Origin: JAKPKF01 sp964579365
Lineage (GTDB): Bacteria > Patescibacteriota > Dojkabacteria > SC72
Assembly (NCBI GenBank): GCA_964579365.1
Contig: CAZOFW010000004.1
Span: 1-28,286 of the forward strand
Direction of reading: 5' to 3'
DNA: 28,286 nucleotides
Positions 1-7,401 of this stretch are shown here, piece after piece (the stretch's first letter is position 1; every line of letters starts with the position of its first letter). The notes under the pieces are model-generated. The model saw only the letters and a list, made by a program, of their open reading frames with translations. It made no database searches and was not told the DNA's origin. Made by a program: the position numbers and the translations under genes.

Positions 1-501
1 GAAAGAATGCTAGGAAAGATAGTTGAGAAATTGGATATGGGACTGGACTTAGCTTTAATCTCGGACTGTGGTACTCCACTAATCTCAGATCCAGGTTTCA
101 AATTAATTAGAGAACTCAGAGAGAGAAAGTATGATGTAGTCTCCATACCAGGAGCAAGCGCACTAACTTCTGCTCTTTCAATTAGTGGTCTTGTTACAGA
201 CAGATTTACATTCTTTGGTTTCCTTCCCAAGTCTGACATTCGAAGAAAAAAACTCCTTGAGGAATATATTAATATTGAAGGGTCATTTATCTTCTACGAA
301 TCTCCAAAGAGATTAATTAAACTTCTAGATATTCTTAAGGATGTTTTTGGAGAGAAAAAGATTGGAATTGCCAAAGACATATCTAAGATGCGAGAGATGT
401 TTTTCTATGGAAATATCTCAGAGGTAAAAAAAGAGATAGAGACTGATGATTTCAAAAAGAATCCACATGGAGAGTATGTTGTTATTCTAGAGAACAAATA
501 A
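1..501 (+). CDS. rsmI: 16S rRNA (cytidine-2'-O)-methyltransferase RsmI, 3' part
   Basis: RsmI 2'-O-methylates C1402 of 16S rRNA using S-adenosylmethionine. The reading frame is open from the first base (Glu-Arg precede the first ATG at 7), so the gene starts outside the window and about 166 C-terminal residues are visible. The motif SDCGTPLISDPG matches the SAM-pocket loop of RsmI (usually SDAGTPLISDPG). It is followed by the PGASAL loop, the FFGFLP segment and FYESPKRL, all typical of this tetrapyrrole-methylase-fold family. The C-terminal HGEYVVIL resembles the family's KGE(F/Y)V(V/L) end. It converges with tatD, and the two coding ends overlap by 15 bases. Identification is firm; the N-terminal quarter is missing. 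Confidence 0.93.
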   Translation, partial: ERMLGKIVEKLDMGLDLALISDCGTPLISDPGFKLIRELRERKYDVVSIPGASALTSALSISGLVTDRFTFFGFLPKSDIRRKKLLEEYINIEGSFIFYESPKRLIKLLDILKDVFGEKKIGIAKDISKMREMFFYGNISEVKKEIETDDFKKNPHGEYVVILENK

Positions 502-1365
502 TCTCTCATAATTTTCATCGGAGACTTTCTCCATCTTTTCGTAACTAACTCCTTTTACATCACATGCTGTTGTTATTATTTCTTTAATATCTTTTGGTTG
601 TGCATACTTCTCACTTAATTTTTTGTTTTTCCTTACAGATTGAGGAGGAAGAAATGGTCCGTCTGTTTCAAAGAGGATTCTCTCTAAAGGAACCTGTTTA
701 AGTATTTCTCTAACATTATCTCCACTTTTGTATGTAATTATTCCATTAAACCCAATGTAGAAACCCATATCTAAAACTTCTTTGAGGAAGTCAAGGTTGC
801 CGGTATAACTATGGAAGCTTCCCCTTAATTGTCCTTTTCCCTCCTGTGCAATTATTCTTAAAATATCTTCCAAGCACTCTGAATGTTCATTCATCTCTCT
901 AGCATGAATACTCATAGGTAAATTGTGTTTGAGTGCTAGCTGTATATGTTTTGTAAAAGAGATCTTTTGCATCTCACATAATTCCTGCTTAATGTTCTCA
1001 TCCATTGTTTGATCATTGTTAAATTGGTAGTAGTCTAATCCCGTCTCTCCTACTGCAGAGATATCTTTAATATTTTTCTCAAATATTTTCTCGAACTCTG
1101 CAATCATTTGGAGGGATTTTTTCTGTATATCTTTAAATATATTTCTTTGTACTGTGTACTCTTCAAAAACAGTGGGATGTAATCCTAGTGCAAGATGGAC
1201 AATTTCCGGATATTTTTTTGCAATCTCTAAATTTTCCTTGTAGTCCAGAAGGTCTGTACTTTGAGTAAGAATATATTTTCCACCCTCTTTTTGGAAGTCA
1301 GAAATTACCTGTTCAATATTCTCTTGAAGAGGACAAAGGTTCAAATGTATGTGTGAATCGTGCAT
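487..1365 (-). CDS. tatD: TatD family metal-dependent hydrolase / DNase
   Basis: A TIM-barrel metallohydrolase of 292 residues (family usual about 260). The metal ligands are visible in order: HIH near the N-terminus (His5, His7), Glu in GETGLD, His in SIHAREM, His in SFHSYTG, and Asp in FETDGPFLPP. TatD proteins are 3'-5' DNases/RNases linked to DNA repair and nucleic acid turnover; the exact substrate cannot be read from the sequence. The ATG at 1363-1365 is preceded by an extended -10 box (1372-1380) with only 6 nt between, so the mRNA is probably leaderless. It is divergent from the Cys-rich membrane protein at 1456. Confidence 0.92.
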   Translation of the reverse strand: MHDSHIHLNLCPLQENIEQVISDFQKEGGKYILTQSTDLLDYKENLEIAKKYPEIVHLALGLHPTVFEEYTVQRNIFKDIQKKSLQMIAEFEKIFEKNIKDISAVGETGLDYYQFNNDQTMDENIKQELCEMQKISFTKHIQLALKHNLPMSIHAREMNEHSECLEDILRIIAQEGKGQLRGSFHSYTGNLDFLKEVLDMGFYIGFNGIITYKSGDNVREILKQVPLERILFETDGPFLPPQSVRKNKKLSEKYAQPKDIKEIITTACDVKGVSYEKMEKVSDENYERLFVL

Positions 1366-1371
1366 AAATGG

Positions 1372-1380
1372 ATTTTAACA
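1372..1380 (-). promoter_or_regulatory. extended -10 promoter of tatD
   Basis: TGT-TAAAAT on the minus strand ends 6 nt before the tatD ATG. With a normal -10 to start-site distance, transcription would begin at or next to the start codon. There is no room for a Shine-Dalgarno site. Confidence 0.5.
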
Positions 1381-1437
1381 TATATTTCTACCCCATTTAC
1401 TACAAGATACCCAAATTGTAATTTAAAGCTTGTAATA

Positions 1438-1446
1438 TGGTAAAAT
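1438..1446 (+). promoter_or_regulatory. extended -10 promoter of the Cys-rich membrane protein
   Basis: TGG-TAAAAT lies 9 nt before the ATG at 1456. A TTGTAA 19 bp upstream (1416-1421) is a possible weak -35. The predicted leader is 0-4 nt. Confidence 0.5.
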
Positions 1447-1455
1447 ATCATCGTT

Positions 1456-2160
1456 ATGGGAAAGTTAAAACAAAAGAATTGGCTTCTGGTAATCACCATT
1501 TTCTTGGTGGTTTCTTCTGTTATAGCCCTTTCAATTTCAATGAGAAAGAGTTTAGGTTTTGGGACATGTGCTTATGATGAGGAGATATATCTCTCTGGAC
1601 AGCAAATCCCCAATTACAATGGAAGATCAGATTGTTACTGTTCAAGAGAGGGTAAGGTTCAGTGTAACAGTGATGACACTTTGATCTCTTTTGAGAATTA
1701 CTCTTCAAGTGGATTGAAATATTTTAGTAGTTTCTTAAACTATTTAGAAAAGGAATCTGTTTCCTCAGATTATGTGCAAGCTGTTGATGTTGGTTATACT
1801 GCGGGAGTTCTTTCTGTGGTAATTGAGAGAGAGGCTATGTGTGGAGATGAGCAAGAGGTTCCTATCCAGGTTGGCTTTTACAAATTAGAGGAAAACGATT
1901 TAACCTTTACGGTGTTAACAAACAGAGACCCATCTTTCTACAACAAGGTTTGTAAGATTGATGGGAAATTTGTTTTAGAGAAAGAGGACCTATCCTTGAA
2001 AGAAGATTTTAAGCTTTACTTCCAGAATGATTTAGGAAAGATTTTTGACCTAGGTGTATGTGTTTACAATGACAAGTTGTATGGTAATGGAGATGTTCTT
2101 CAGTCAGTAGAAGAAAAGAAGGCTTGCTCTTGCAACTTCGGTACTATTGAATGCGATTAG
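1456..2160 (+). CDS. membrane-anchored protein with two VWC-like Cys motifs
   Basis: I do not recognise the whole protein. It has 234 residues with one membrane helix near the N-terminus (about 9-28) after a Lys-rich start, so the rest is probably outside the cell. A Cys motif occurs twice: C38-Y-x4-Y-x2-G...C60-x-C62...G-x-V-x-C70, and C202-x-Y...Y-x2-G...C224-x-C226...G-x-I-x-C233. Spacing is nearly identical (22, 2, then 8 or 7). It resembles the short CxCxxGxVxC core of von Willebrand C-type domains. Two more Cys lie between the repeats (CGDEQE and KVCKIDG). A disulfide-bonded surface protein is inferred. Its stop overlaps that of convergent mraY. The start fits the adjacent promoter. Confidence 0.72.
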   Translation: MGKLKQKNWLLVITIFLVVSSVIALSISMRKSLGFGTCAYDEEIYLSGQQIPNYNGRSDCYCSREGKVQCNSDDTLISFENYSSSGLKYFSSFLNYLEKESVSSDYVQAVDVGYTAGVLSVVIEREAMCGDEQEVPIQVGFYKLEENDLTFTVLTNRDPSFYNKVCKIDGKFVLEKEDLSLKEDFKLYFQNDLGKIFDLGVCVYNDKLYGNGDVLQSVEEKKACSCNFGTIECD

Positions 2161-3185
2161 ATAATTCCAAGATATATTCCAACTATTCCCGCGATGGCTG
2201 TGAATAACCAAAATCTCATTGTTACTTTGTACTGTGGCCATCCTTTTGCTTGGAAGTGATGATGTATTGGAGCAATTCTGAAGACTCTTCTTTGGAAAAA
2301 CTTCATACTAATTATCTGGATTGCACTTGAAGCCATTATCCCCCAAGTGATTGAAGACATAGCGAGGTAAGGGATTAGATTGTCTGTAACAAGAGCAACA
2401 AAGAACATGGCAAATCCAAGAGGCATCGCTCCAGGTCCGCCATTCCAGAATCTTGCAGGAGGTATATTGAAGTAAAGATCAATGACTTGAACTCCAAGAA
2501 GGATTAGAAGTATTGGGATAAATTCGTTTCTTCCCTGTACAAGAAGAAGGGTTATCATGGACATATTGATGATGGAGAATATCCCAATCATTAATCCATC
2601 TAAGCCATCGGTAAGTTCTGCAGAGTAAATTGCCAATTGACTCAGACCACCAGCGAAGATAACGAATAATGGAGTTATCGTTATGGTCGCGATATTAAAG
2701 AAAGATATGGATTCAAAATTCCCACTTTTGTAAAGAAGAAACATAATTACAATATTCATAACAGTTGCGAATCCAAGCTTCCCTAATCGCCATTCGAATG
2801 TTTCCTGGAAGGCTCTCATCTTTGCATTGTTTTTAAATCCATTTGTAAAAATAACAACATCTACAAATCCCCAAAGTCCATAAAGGAAAAATCCTAAAAG
2901 GAAAATCTTAACTACTGGTGTTAGAGGTACTAAGAAGTAGCAGAGAATTGGTACTACAATCCAGATTAAAATGCCTCCCATATTTGGAGTACCATTTGTT
3001 TTTGTTACATTCATTATCCTCATGAAGAGTGTATTATCTCCATCTCCTCCTCCTATTTTAGATTTCTTAATTCCACTTACCTGATTAAATTTGTACAGGA
3101 TAGTGATCATGATTGGGGCAAATATTAAAGAGGCAATAATTGAGATGAACATTGCATTCAATCCTTCTTTGAGTATCTCTATCAT
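2157..3185 (-). CDS. mraY: MraY-type phospho-MurNAc-pentapeptide transferase with altered active site
   Basis: MraY joins UDP-MurNAc-pentapeptide to undecaprenyl phosphate, making lipid I on the inner face of the membrane. This 342-residue polytopic protein carries GTPNMGG (65-71), LTDGLDGL (191-198) and the C-terminal PIHHHFQ-x-KGW block (306-316), and ends the mraZ-rsmH-ftsL-ftsI-mraY series. Three usually invariant positions differ. GFVDD is GFVDV (V110), NLTDG is ELTDG (E190), and the FMGD motif is WNGG (G250, in ungapped alignment with flanking FN-x2-PA and LG). The last Asp is a Mg2+ ligand in known MraY structures. The frame is intact, so this is not an obvious pseudogene. It may be a lineage-specific variant or an enzyme with changed chemistry. 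The gap after ftsI is 32 nt with no clear ribosome site. Confidence 0.85.
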   Translation of the reverse strand: MIEILKEGLNAMFISIIASLIFAPIMITILYKFNQVSGIKKSKIGGGDGDNTLFMRIMNVTKTNGTPNMGGILIWIVVPILCYFLVPLTPVVKIFLLGFFLYGLWGFVDVVIFTNGFKNNAKMRAFQETFEWRLGKLGFATVMNIVIMFLLYKSGNFESISFFNIATITITPLFVIFAGGLSQLAIYSAELTDGLDGLMIGIFSIINMSMITLLLVQGRNEFIPILLILLGVQVIDLYFNIPPARFWNGGPGAMPLGFAMFFVALVTDNLIPYLAMSSITWGIMASSAIQIISMKFFQRRVFRIAPIHHHFQAKGWPQYKVTMRFWLFTAIAGIVGIYLGII

Positions 3186-3217
3186 ATGTTGAGTAGTTAA
3201 TTAATTAATACATTATG

Positions 3218-5050
3218 TCACTTCTTTTTCTGTATTTCCATATCATTAACAATTGATAGGAAAATATCTCTCCAAACAAGATTGGATGTGTATGTAGCAA
3301 ACTCACTTATCTCTGGTTCTTCCAATTTTACAAGCAAGATTAACTTAGGATTATTTGTTGGTGCATACCCTACTGTTGTAGCATTTGTAATATATTTTGA
3401 ATATCCAACAGAATCTGCTTTTGCAATTTGTGCAGTTCCTGTTTTAGCTGCTATGTCATATTTACTGAGATCTTTAGAGACTAATCCTCCAAGCAACCCC
3501 TCTTGTACGGCTTTTTGTAGAGCTTTAGTTACAAAATTTGCTGTGTCTTTGGAAATTGGTTGTGACAGTACTTTAGGTTCAATTGTTATGGTTTCCTTGT
3601 TATCTGTTATTTCAGAAATTATGTATGGTCTCATCCTCTCTCCATCATTTGCAATTGTACTCAATGCGGAGATTACCTGTAGAGCAGTTGCTGAAATTCC
3701 CTGTCCGAAGGATGCAGTTATTAAGTCGAGTTTAGTCCATTGCTCATATGGTCTTAGATAGCTAGTTGTTTCTTCTTGTAACCCTACTCCTATGAATTCA
3801 CCGATACCAAAGTCTTTTAATTTAGAGTAAAAATCTGCGAAGTTTGTTTTAAGTGCAATTTGTGCAGTACAAGGGTTATTTGAATTCTGTAATATTCCAG
3901 AAATATCAAGTGTCCCATCTGCTCTCTTGTCCCAAGTATATATGAAGCGACCTTTGAGGTCGGCGTACTTTGTGAATTTGTAAAGGTCAAGTGAACCAGT
4001 TTTATCTGTACACTTAAAATCTTTATCTATTGCACCACTTTCAAGAGCGATTGCAATTGTAATTGGTTTCTGAACGGAACCATATTCATACACATCTGCT
4101 ACTGTTCTGTTTTTGAGAATCCATGGCTCTGAAGCTCTCCAGTATTCATTGGGATTGTATGATGGATAGTTTGCCATGGCTATGATTGCTCCTGTTTGTG
4201 GATCCATGAGTATGGCAGAACCACTTTTTGATCTTGTTTTTTTTACACCCTCTTCTAGTTTCTTTTCTACCTTACTTTGTATGTTGGGGACGATTGTAAG
4301 CTTAAAGTCTTTACCCTCTCTCGGAAGTATAGGCTCATACTCTGATGTTAAAATAACATTCCCAGTAGAATCTTTTTCTTCATACGAGTACCCTTCCCTA
4401 CCAGCAATATCTCCGAAATAATAACCTTGAAGACCATACTGGCCAACTTGTACACCAGATTCGTTTTGTCCAATGAATCCTAATACATGAGCTGCTAACT
4501 CCCCATTTGGATATATTCTTTTCTCCTCACTTTCAAAGTACAAGCCGAATCCTTCTGTTCCATCTCCGAATATATTTGCTGTTTCAAGGGCTTTCTTTTT
4601 CTCGGTAGAGACATTTTTCTTAAGTGGTGCATACACAAATGTGTCAGTGATTTTGGTCTCTATCTCGGATCTCTCTACTCCTAAGGTTGAAGATACTACG
4701 GCTATGAATTTCTCTTTGTTTTCAAAAAAGGTTGCTCTCTCAACTGAATCCATGCTTAAAGTCGCGTATATATTCCATGTTGGTTGATCTACTGCAAGTA
4801 CAGTCCCATCTGAAGCGGTAATGACTCCTCTTTGTGCACTTTGTATTTGGTTCGTTTTGTACTGTTCGTTAGCTAAACTTTTAAATTTGTCGGCTTCAAG
4901 TATTTGCCAACGGAAGATTTGAAAAAGGATGATTAAGGCAAATACAGAGAGACCAATACCCATTAGGTATATATTGTCCAGTCTTTTTCCTTTACTACCC
5001 TTTTTATGAGTTTTGCCCTGTGAGGAATACAGAGTGTGTAAGCTAGCCAT
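3218..5050 (-). CDS. ftsI: septal peptidoglycan transpeptidase FtsI (class B PBP)
   Basis: A class B penicillin-binding protein of 610 residues that cross-links septal peptidoglycan, with FtsW as the glycan polymerase. It has a Lys-rich cytoplasmic tail, one membrane helix (about 27-47), a pedestal domain with RGVITASDG, and a transpeptidase domain. Active-site motifs are SVQK (Ser325, Lys328), SNN (390-392) and KTGT (536-539). The sequence around the nucleophile is EYGSVQKP rather than the common EPGSTFKP. There is no PASTA domain. Its ATG overlaps the ftsL stop (TAATG), implying coupled translation. It ends in TGA. It could be an elongation PBP2, but the ftsL and mraY neighbours favour FtsI. 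Confidence 0.93.
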   Translation of the reverse strand: MASLHTLYSSQGKTHKKGSKGKRLDNIYLMGIGLSVFALIILFQIFRWQILEADKFKSLANEQYKTNQIQSAQRGVITASDGTVLAVDQPTWNIYATLSMDSVERATFFENKEKFIAVVSSTLGVERSEIETKITDTFVYAPLKKNVSTEKKKALETANIFGDGTEGFGLYFESEEKRIYPNGELAAHVLGFIGQNESGVQVGQYGLQGYYFGDIAGREGYSYEEKDSTGNVILTSEYEPILPREGKDFKLTIVPNIQSKVEKKLEEGVKKTRSKSGSAILMDPQTGAIIAMANYPSYNPNEYWRASEPWILKNRTVADVYEYGSVQKPITIAIALESGAIDKDFKCTDKTGSLDLYKFTKYADLKGRFIYTWDKRADGTLDISGILQNSNNPCTAQIALKTNFADFYSKLKDFGIGEFIGVGLQEETTSYLRPYEQWTKLDLITASFGQGISATALQVISALSTIANDGERMRPYIISEITDNKETITIEPKVLSQPISKDTANFVTKALQKAVQEGLLGGLVSKDLSKYDIAAKTGTAQIAKADSVGYSKYITNATTVGYAPTNNPKLILLVKLEEPEISEFATYTSNLVWRDIFLSIVNDMEIQKKK

Positions 5051-5349
5051 TATTTTTCAGCAATTATATTTGTATTCTCTATGTATACAATAGATTTGCT
5101 GTTATTTGAAGATATCTTTAATTCCTTTGATGCTAATTTCTGTATTACGATTATGGAATTAGATTTCGCAATCTGTTCTTCCATAGATCTATTCTCTTCT
5201 ACTAAGTAGTTCTTTTCACTGTTTAAACTCTGAAGCTCTAGTCCCATTGGGCTTAGTACAGAGTTTATAGCCAATTGGGATACAGCAAAACAAAAGACTG
5301 AAACGAGTAGTACTATTACTGGAATATTTTTTGTGGACAGGTTTCTCAT
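5050..5349 (-). CDS. ftsL: FtsL-like division protein
   Basis: A 99-residue bitopic protein with a short basic N-terminus, one membrane helix (about 10-29) and a predicted extracytoplasmic coiled coil rich in Leu, Glu and Asn (about 30-75). FtsL proteins are poorly conserved. The call rests on topology, size and position between rsmH and ftsI, the standard dcw order. FtsL, with FtsB/DivIC and FtsQ/DivIB, activates FtsW-FtsI. The start lies 2 nt after the rsmH stop, and the stop overlaps the ftsI ATG by one base, so the three genes are tightly coupled. Confidence 0.75.
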   Translation of the reverse strand: MRNLSTKNIPVIVLLVSVFCFAVSQLAINSVLSPMGLELQSLNSEKNYLVEENRSMEEQIAKSNSIIVIQKLASKELKISSNNSKSIVYIENTNIIAEK

Positions 5350-5351
5350 TT

Positions 5352-6239
5352 TTATTTCTTTTTAATTACCGTTCTCAACTTGGCAGAAGCGGATCTAGGA
5401 TTATCCCTTCTCTCTTCGTCGGTTGGGGCAATGTGACTTTCGAAAAGTAATTCCCCTTCACCGCTTCTTGCTTTGTTGTTAAAAAAATTTTTTACAATAC
5501 GATCTTCCAATGAATGGAAGGATATTACTGATATTCTTCCTTCTAATTGTAAGATCTCAAAAGATTTATCTAATGCCTCTGTAAGGCTTTCTAATTCATC
5601 ATTTACCACGATCCGCAGGGCCTGAAAGACCCTGCGAGAAGGGTTCTTGTTAGAATTATCTGCCGGCGATGCTTTGTAGATAAGTCTTGTGAGATCTCCA
5701 ACTGTTTCCAGTGGATTTTCTGCTTTCTTTATTTCTTTTGCTATCCTGTGAGCAAATTTCTCTTCTCCATACTCTCTAAACAGCTCTGTTAATTGTTTTT
5801 CTGAAAGTACATTAAGAAGATCTTTTGCTGTGACACCCAAATCTTGATTCATTCTCATATCTAATGGTTCATTCTCTTCGATGTAACTGAAACCTCTGTT
5901 ATGGGAAAGTTCCAATTGGCGAGAAGATAGCCCAAGATCTAAAAGAATTCCATCTGGTTTGCGGTGTATATCTGATACCAAGTCGGCTATTTTTCTAAAG
6001 TTTGATCTTTTAATTATCCAGTTCTCTTTAATATTCTCTTTGTAATACTCTTTTACAAAGTCTATTGCGTATTGATCTTGATCAATACTAAGAAGCAAGC
6101 CTTTGTCTGAGAGTTTAGAGAATATCTCAAAGCTGTGTCCTCCATCTCCAAGTGTACAGTCGATGTAAAAACCATCTGGGACTATATTTAGAGACTCAAG
6201 TGATTCTTTTAGTAGTACAGGTTTGTGTATTTTATCCAT
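5352..6239 (-). CDS. rsmH: 16S rRNA (cytosine-1402-N4)-methyltransferase RsmH
   Basis: RsmH (MraW) N4-methylates C1402 of 16S rRNA, the same nucleotide that RsmI 2'-O-methylates, so both modifiers of this P-site base are in the window. Its 295 residues are close to the usual 310. Hallmarks are the N-terminal HKPVLLKE, the SAM-binding YIDCTLGDGGHS, LLDLGLSSRQL, RGFSY..EPLDMRM, and the C-terminal RISVISFHSLEDRIVK. It starts within the last bases of mraZ (8-nt overlap). Confidence 0.96.
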   Translation of the reverse strand: MDKIHKPVLLKESLESLNIVPDGFYIDCTLGDGGHSFEIFSKLSDKGLLLSIDQDQYAIDFVKEYYKENIKENWIIKRSNFRKIADLVSDIHRKPDGILLDLGLSSRQLELSHNRGFSYIEENEPLDMRMNQDLGVTAKDLLNVLSEKQLTELFREYGEEKFAHRIAKEIKKAENPLETVGDLTRLIYKASPADNSNKNPSRRVFQALRIVVNDELESLTEALDKSFEILQLEGRISVISFHSLEDRIVKNFFNNKARSGEGELLFESHIAPTDEERRDNPRSASAKLRTVIKKK

Positions 6240-6675
6240 TTTTTGTTTCTTTCATCTTACTTATCTCTTCTGCGATCTGATCGCTGTTATTTTTTAAGAA
6301 TTCAAGTCTTTGTTCCCATTTTTGTTTATCCCATATCTCAATCCAATTAACTAAGCCAATGAAAACAATTTCCTTATCTAATTGTGCATAGTCAAAAAGT
6401 GATTCAGGTATTATAAATCGTCCCTGTGTATCTGTGGATATTTCTTTTGCACCTCCTACTAAAAATCTACTGGTATCACGGATATTTTTGTTTATAAAAG
6501 AGCCATTCACTACATCTTCGGCTACTTTGCTCCACATTTCTTGGTTTACAAGAACTAGGGCTTCTTCGTAACCTCTGGTAAGAATTAAATCCTCACCTAG
6601 TTCATCTCTGAACTTCTTTGGAAGTGATACTCTTTTCTTTTCGCCTATCTTTGTTGTGTACTCTCCTATTAGCAT
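6232..6675 (-). CDS. mraZ: transcriptional regulator MraZ
   Basis: MraZ is a DNA-binding protein with two SpoVT/AbrB-like half-domains that controls the dcw operon; it represses in E. coli and activates in mycoplasmas. The 147 residues carry the two conserved turns KRVSLPKKFRDEL (about 15-27) and TDTQGRFIIPESL (about 83-95). It heads the leftward dcw series. Three AGTGG repeats lie just upstream, matching the GTGG-type sites known for this family, so autoregulation is likely. There is no Shine-Dalgarno; the ATG lies 6 nt after an extended -10 (TGA-TATATT). Confidence 0.94.
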   Translation of the reverse strand: MLIGEYTTKIGEKKRVSLPKKFRDELGEDLILTRGYEEALVLVNQEMWSKVAEDVVNGSFINKNIRDTSRFLVGGAKEISTDTQGRFIIPESLFDYAQLDKEIVFIGLVNWIEIWDKQKWEQRLEFLKNNSDQIAEEISKMKETKNG

Positions 6676-6681
6676 GTTTTG

Positions 6682-6690
6682 AATATATCA
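6682..6690 (-). promoter_or_regulatory. extended -10 of the mraZ/dcw promoter
   Basis: TGA-TATATT on the minus strand ends 6 nt before the mraZ ATG. There is no recognisable -35 at the right distance; the AGTGG repeats occupy that position. This would suit activation or steric control by MraZ. Confidence 0.45.
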
Positions 6691-6697
6691 TCTTTCA

Positions 6698-6722
6698 CCA
6701 CTTTTTACCACTTCTTGCCACT
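6698..6722 (-). promoter_or_regulatory. MraZ operator: three AGTGG direct repeats
   Basis: On the minus strand AGTGG occurs at 6718-6722, 6708-6712 and 6698-6702, exactly 10 bp apart, so all on one helix face. A fourth AGTGG at 6759-6763 lies about four turns further upstream. The number, spacing and core match known MraZ-binding repeats upstream of mraZ in other bacteria. Binding itself is inferred. Confidence 0.8.
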
Positions 6723-6751
6723 ACTGTAACATTGGCTACCAAATGAGTCAA
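6723..6751 (-). promoter_or_regulatory. alternative upstream dcw promoter (-35/-10)
   Basis: TTGACT (6746-6751), a 17-bp spacer and TACAGT (6723-6728) form a sigma70-like promoter on the minus strand. Its start would fall in the AGTGG repeats, so bound MraZ would block it. It may coexist with, or be an alternative to, the box next to the ATG. Confidence 0.4.
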
Positions 6752-6763
6752 GAAAAAACCACT

Positions 6764-6916
6764 ACAGGCTCAAATATAATTCTCTAGGATATATACTTTC
6801 TCTTTCTAGCAAATAAAACCCCTATTTTTGATACCTACTCTACTTAGGAACCGATAACTATTATTATTGAAATAAAAGAGTGAAAAGCTTTTATTGATAA
6901 AGCTTTTTGATAGGGG
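6764..6916. other. AT-rich intergenic stretch with short repeats
   Basis: This is the core of the only gap near 300 bp (6676-6976). I see no ORF. It has a direct repeat AAAGCTTTT at 6884-6892 and 6899-6907, and an inverted pair AACCCCTA (6817-6824) / TAGGGGTT (6911-6918). I assign no function; it separates two divergent transcription units. Confidence 0.4.
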
Positions 6917-6944
6917 TTGTACAAATTATCCTCTTGGGTATAAT
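6917..6944 (+). promoter_or_regulatory. promoter of the unknown gene-murF unit
   Basis: A perfect TATAAT (6939-6944) has a weak TTGTAC 16 bp upstream. The predicted leader of about 26 nt is nearly all A/T and has no Shine-Dalgarno sequence. Confidence 0.5.
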
Positions 6945-6976
6945 GGATAATATAGATAAATTAATAATAAAAAATT

Positions 6977-7387
6977 ATGCCAGAGGATATAAAAGTATCT
7001 AATGAGATAACGGAACCAGCTTTCGATAACAGGGCCGATGTTGATAATCTATATGAGAAGAAGGATATGACTGTTGAAGAGATTAGAGAAGTAAATAGTA
7101 AGTTTGTGGAGTTATATCCAATAGTACATGAGAAAGTACTAAATGCCTTTAATGCAACCAGTACGGAATTAGTTGATACTGTTGCTCCAAGAGCAGTTCT
7201 TGCAGGAGCGCAAGGATTTTATTTAACACCATCTGTTTTTGCTGTAAAAACTGGAACTGAAGAAATTAAATCTGCAAGTCTTCGATATATATTCAAAGAG
7301 GGAGAGTTGACCTCTGAAGAGCTAGACGCTATTAATGATATCGCTAGAAATTACAACAAAAATAAAGAAGAGCGTTCTACAATTTAG
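6977..7387 (+). CDS. unknown 136-residue protein upstream of murF
   Basis: I do not recognise a family. The protein is soluble and acidic with no membrane helix. The N-terminal 30 residues are Asp/Glu/Asn-rich and probably flexible. Residues about 31-65 look helical. A Gly/Ala-rich stretch (about 72-85, PRAVLAGAQGF) precedes a helical C-terminus (SEELDAINDIARNY). It is 14 nt ahead of murF on the same strand and so probably co-transcribed with it, and it is divergent from mraZ. Position suggests a link with cell wall synthesis, but nothing in the sequence shows it. Confidence 0.75.
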   Translation: MPEDIKVSNEITEPAFDNRADVDNLYEKKDMTVEEIREVNSKFVELYPIVHEKVLNAFNATSTELVDTVAPRAVLAGAQGFYLTPSVFAVKTGTEEIKSASLRYIFKEGELTSEELDAINDIARNYNKNKEERSTI

Positions 7388-7401
7388 ATTAGGAAGTTAT
7401 T

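Noticed and set aside
3282..3761. 159-residue plus-strand ORF
   Set aside because: It lies wholly opposite the transpeptidase domain of ftsI, whose active-site motifs are clear.
6698..6763. AGTGG repeats as a CRISPR or satellite array
   Set aside because: The units are 5 bp with 10-bp phasing upstream of mraZ, which fits an operator, not an array.
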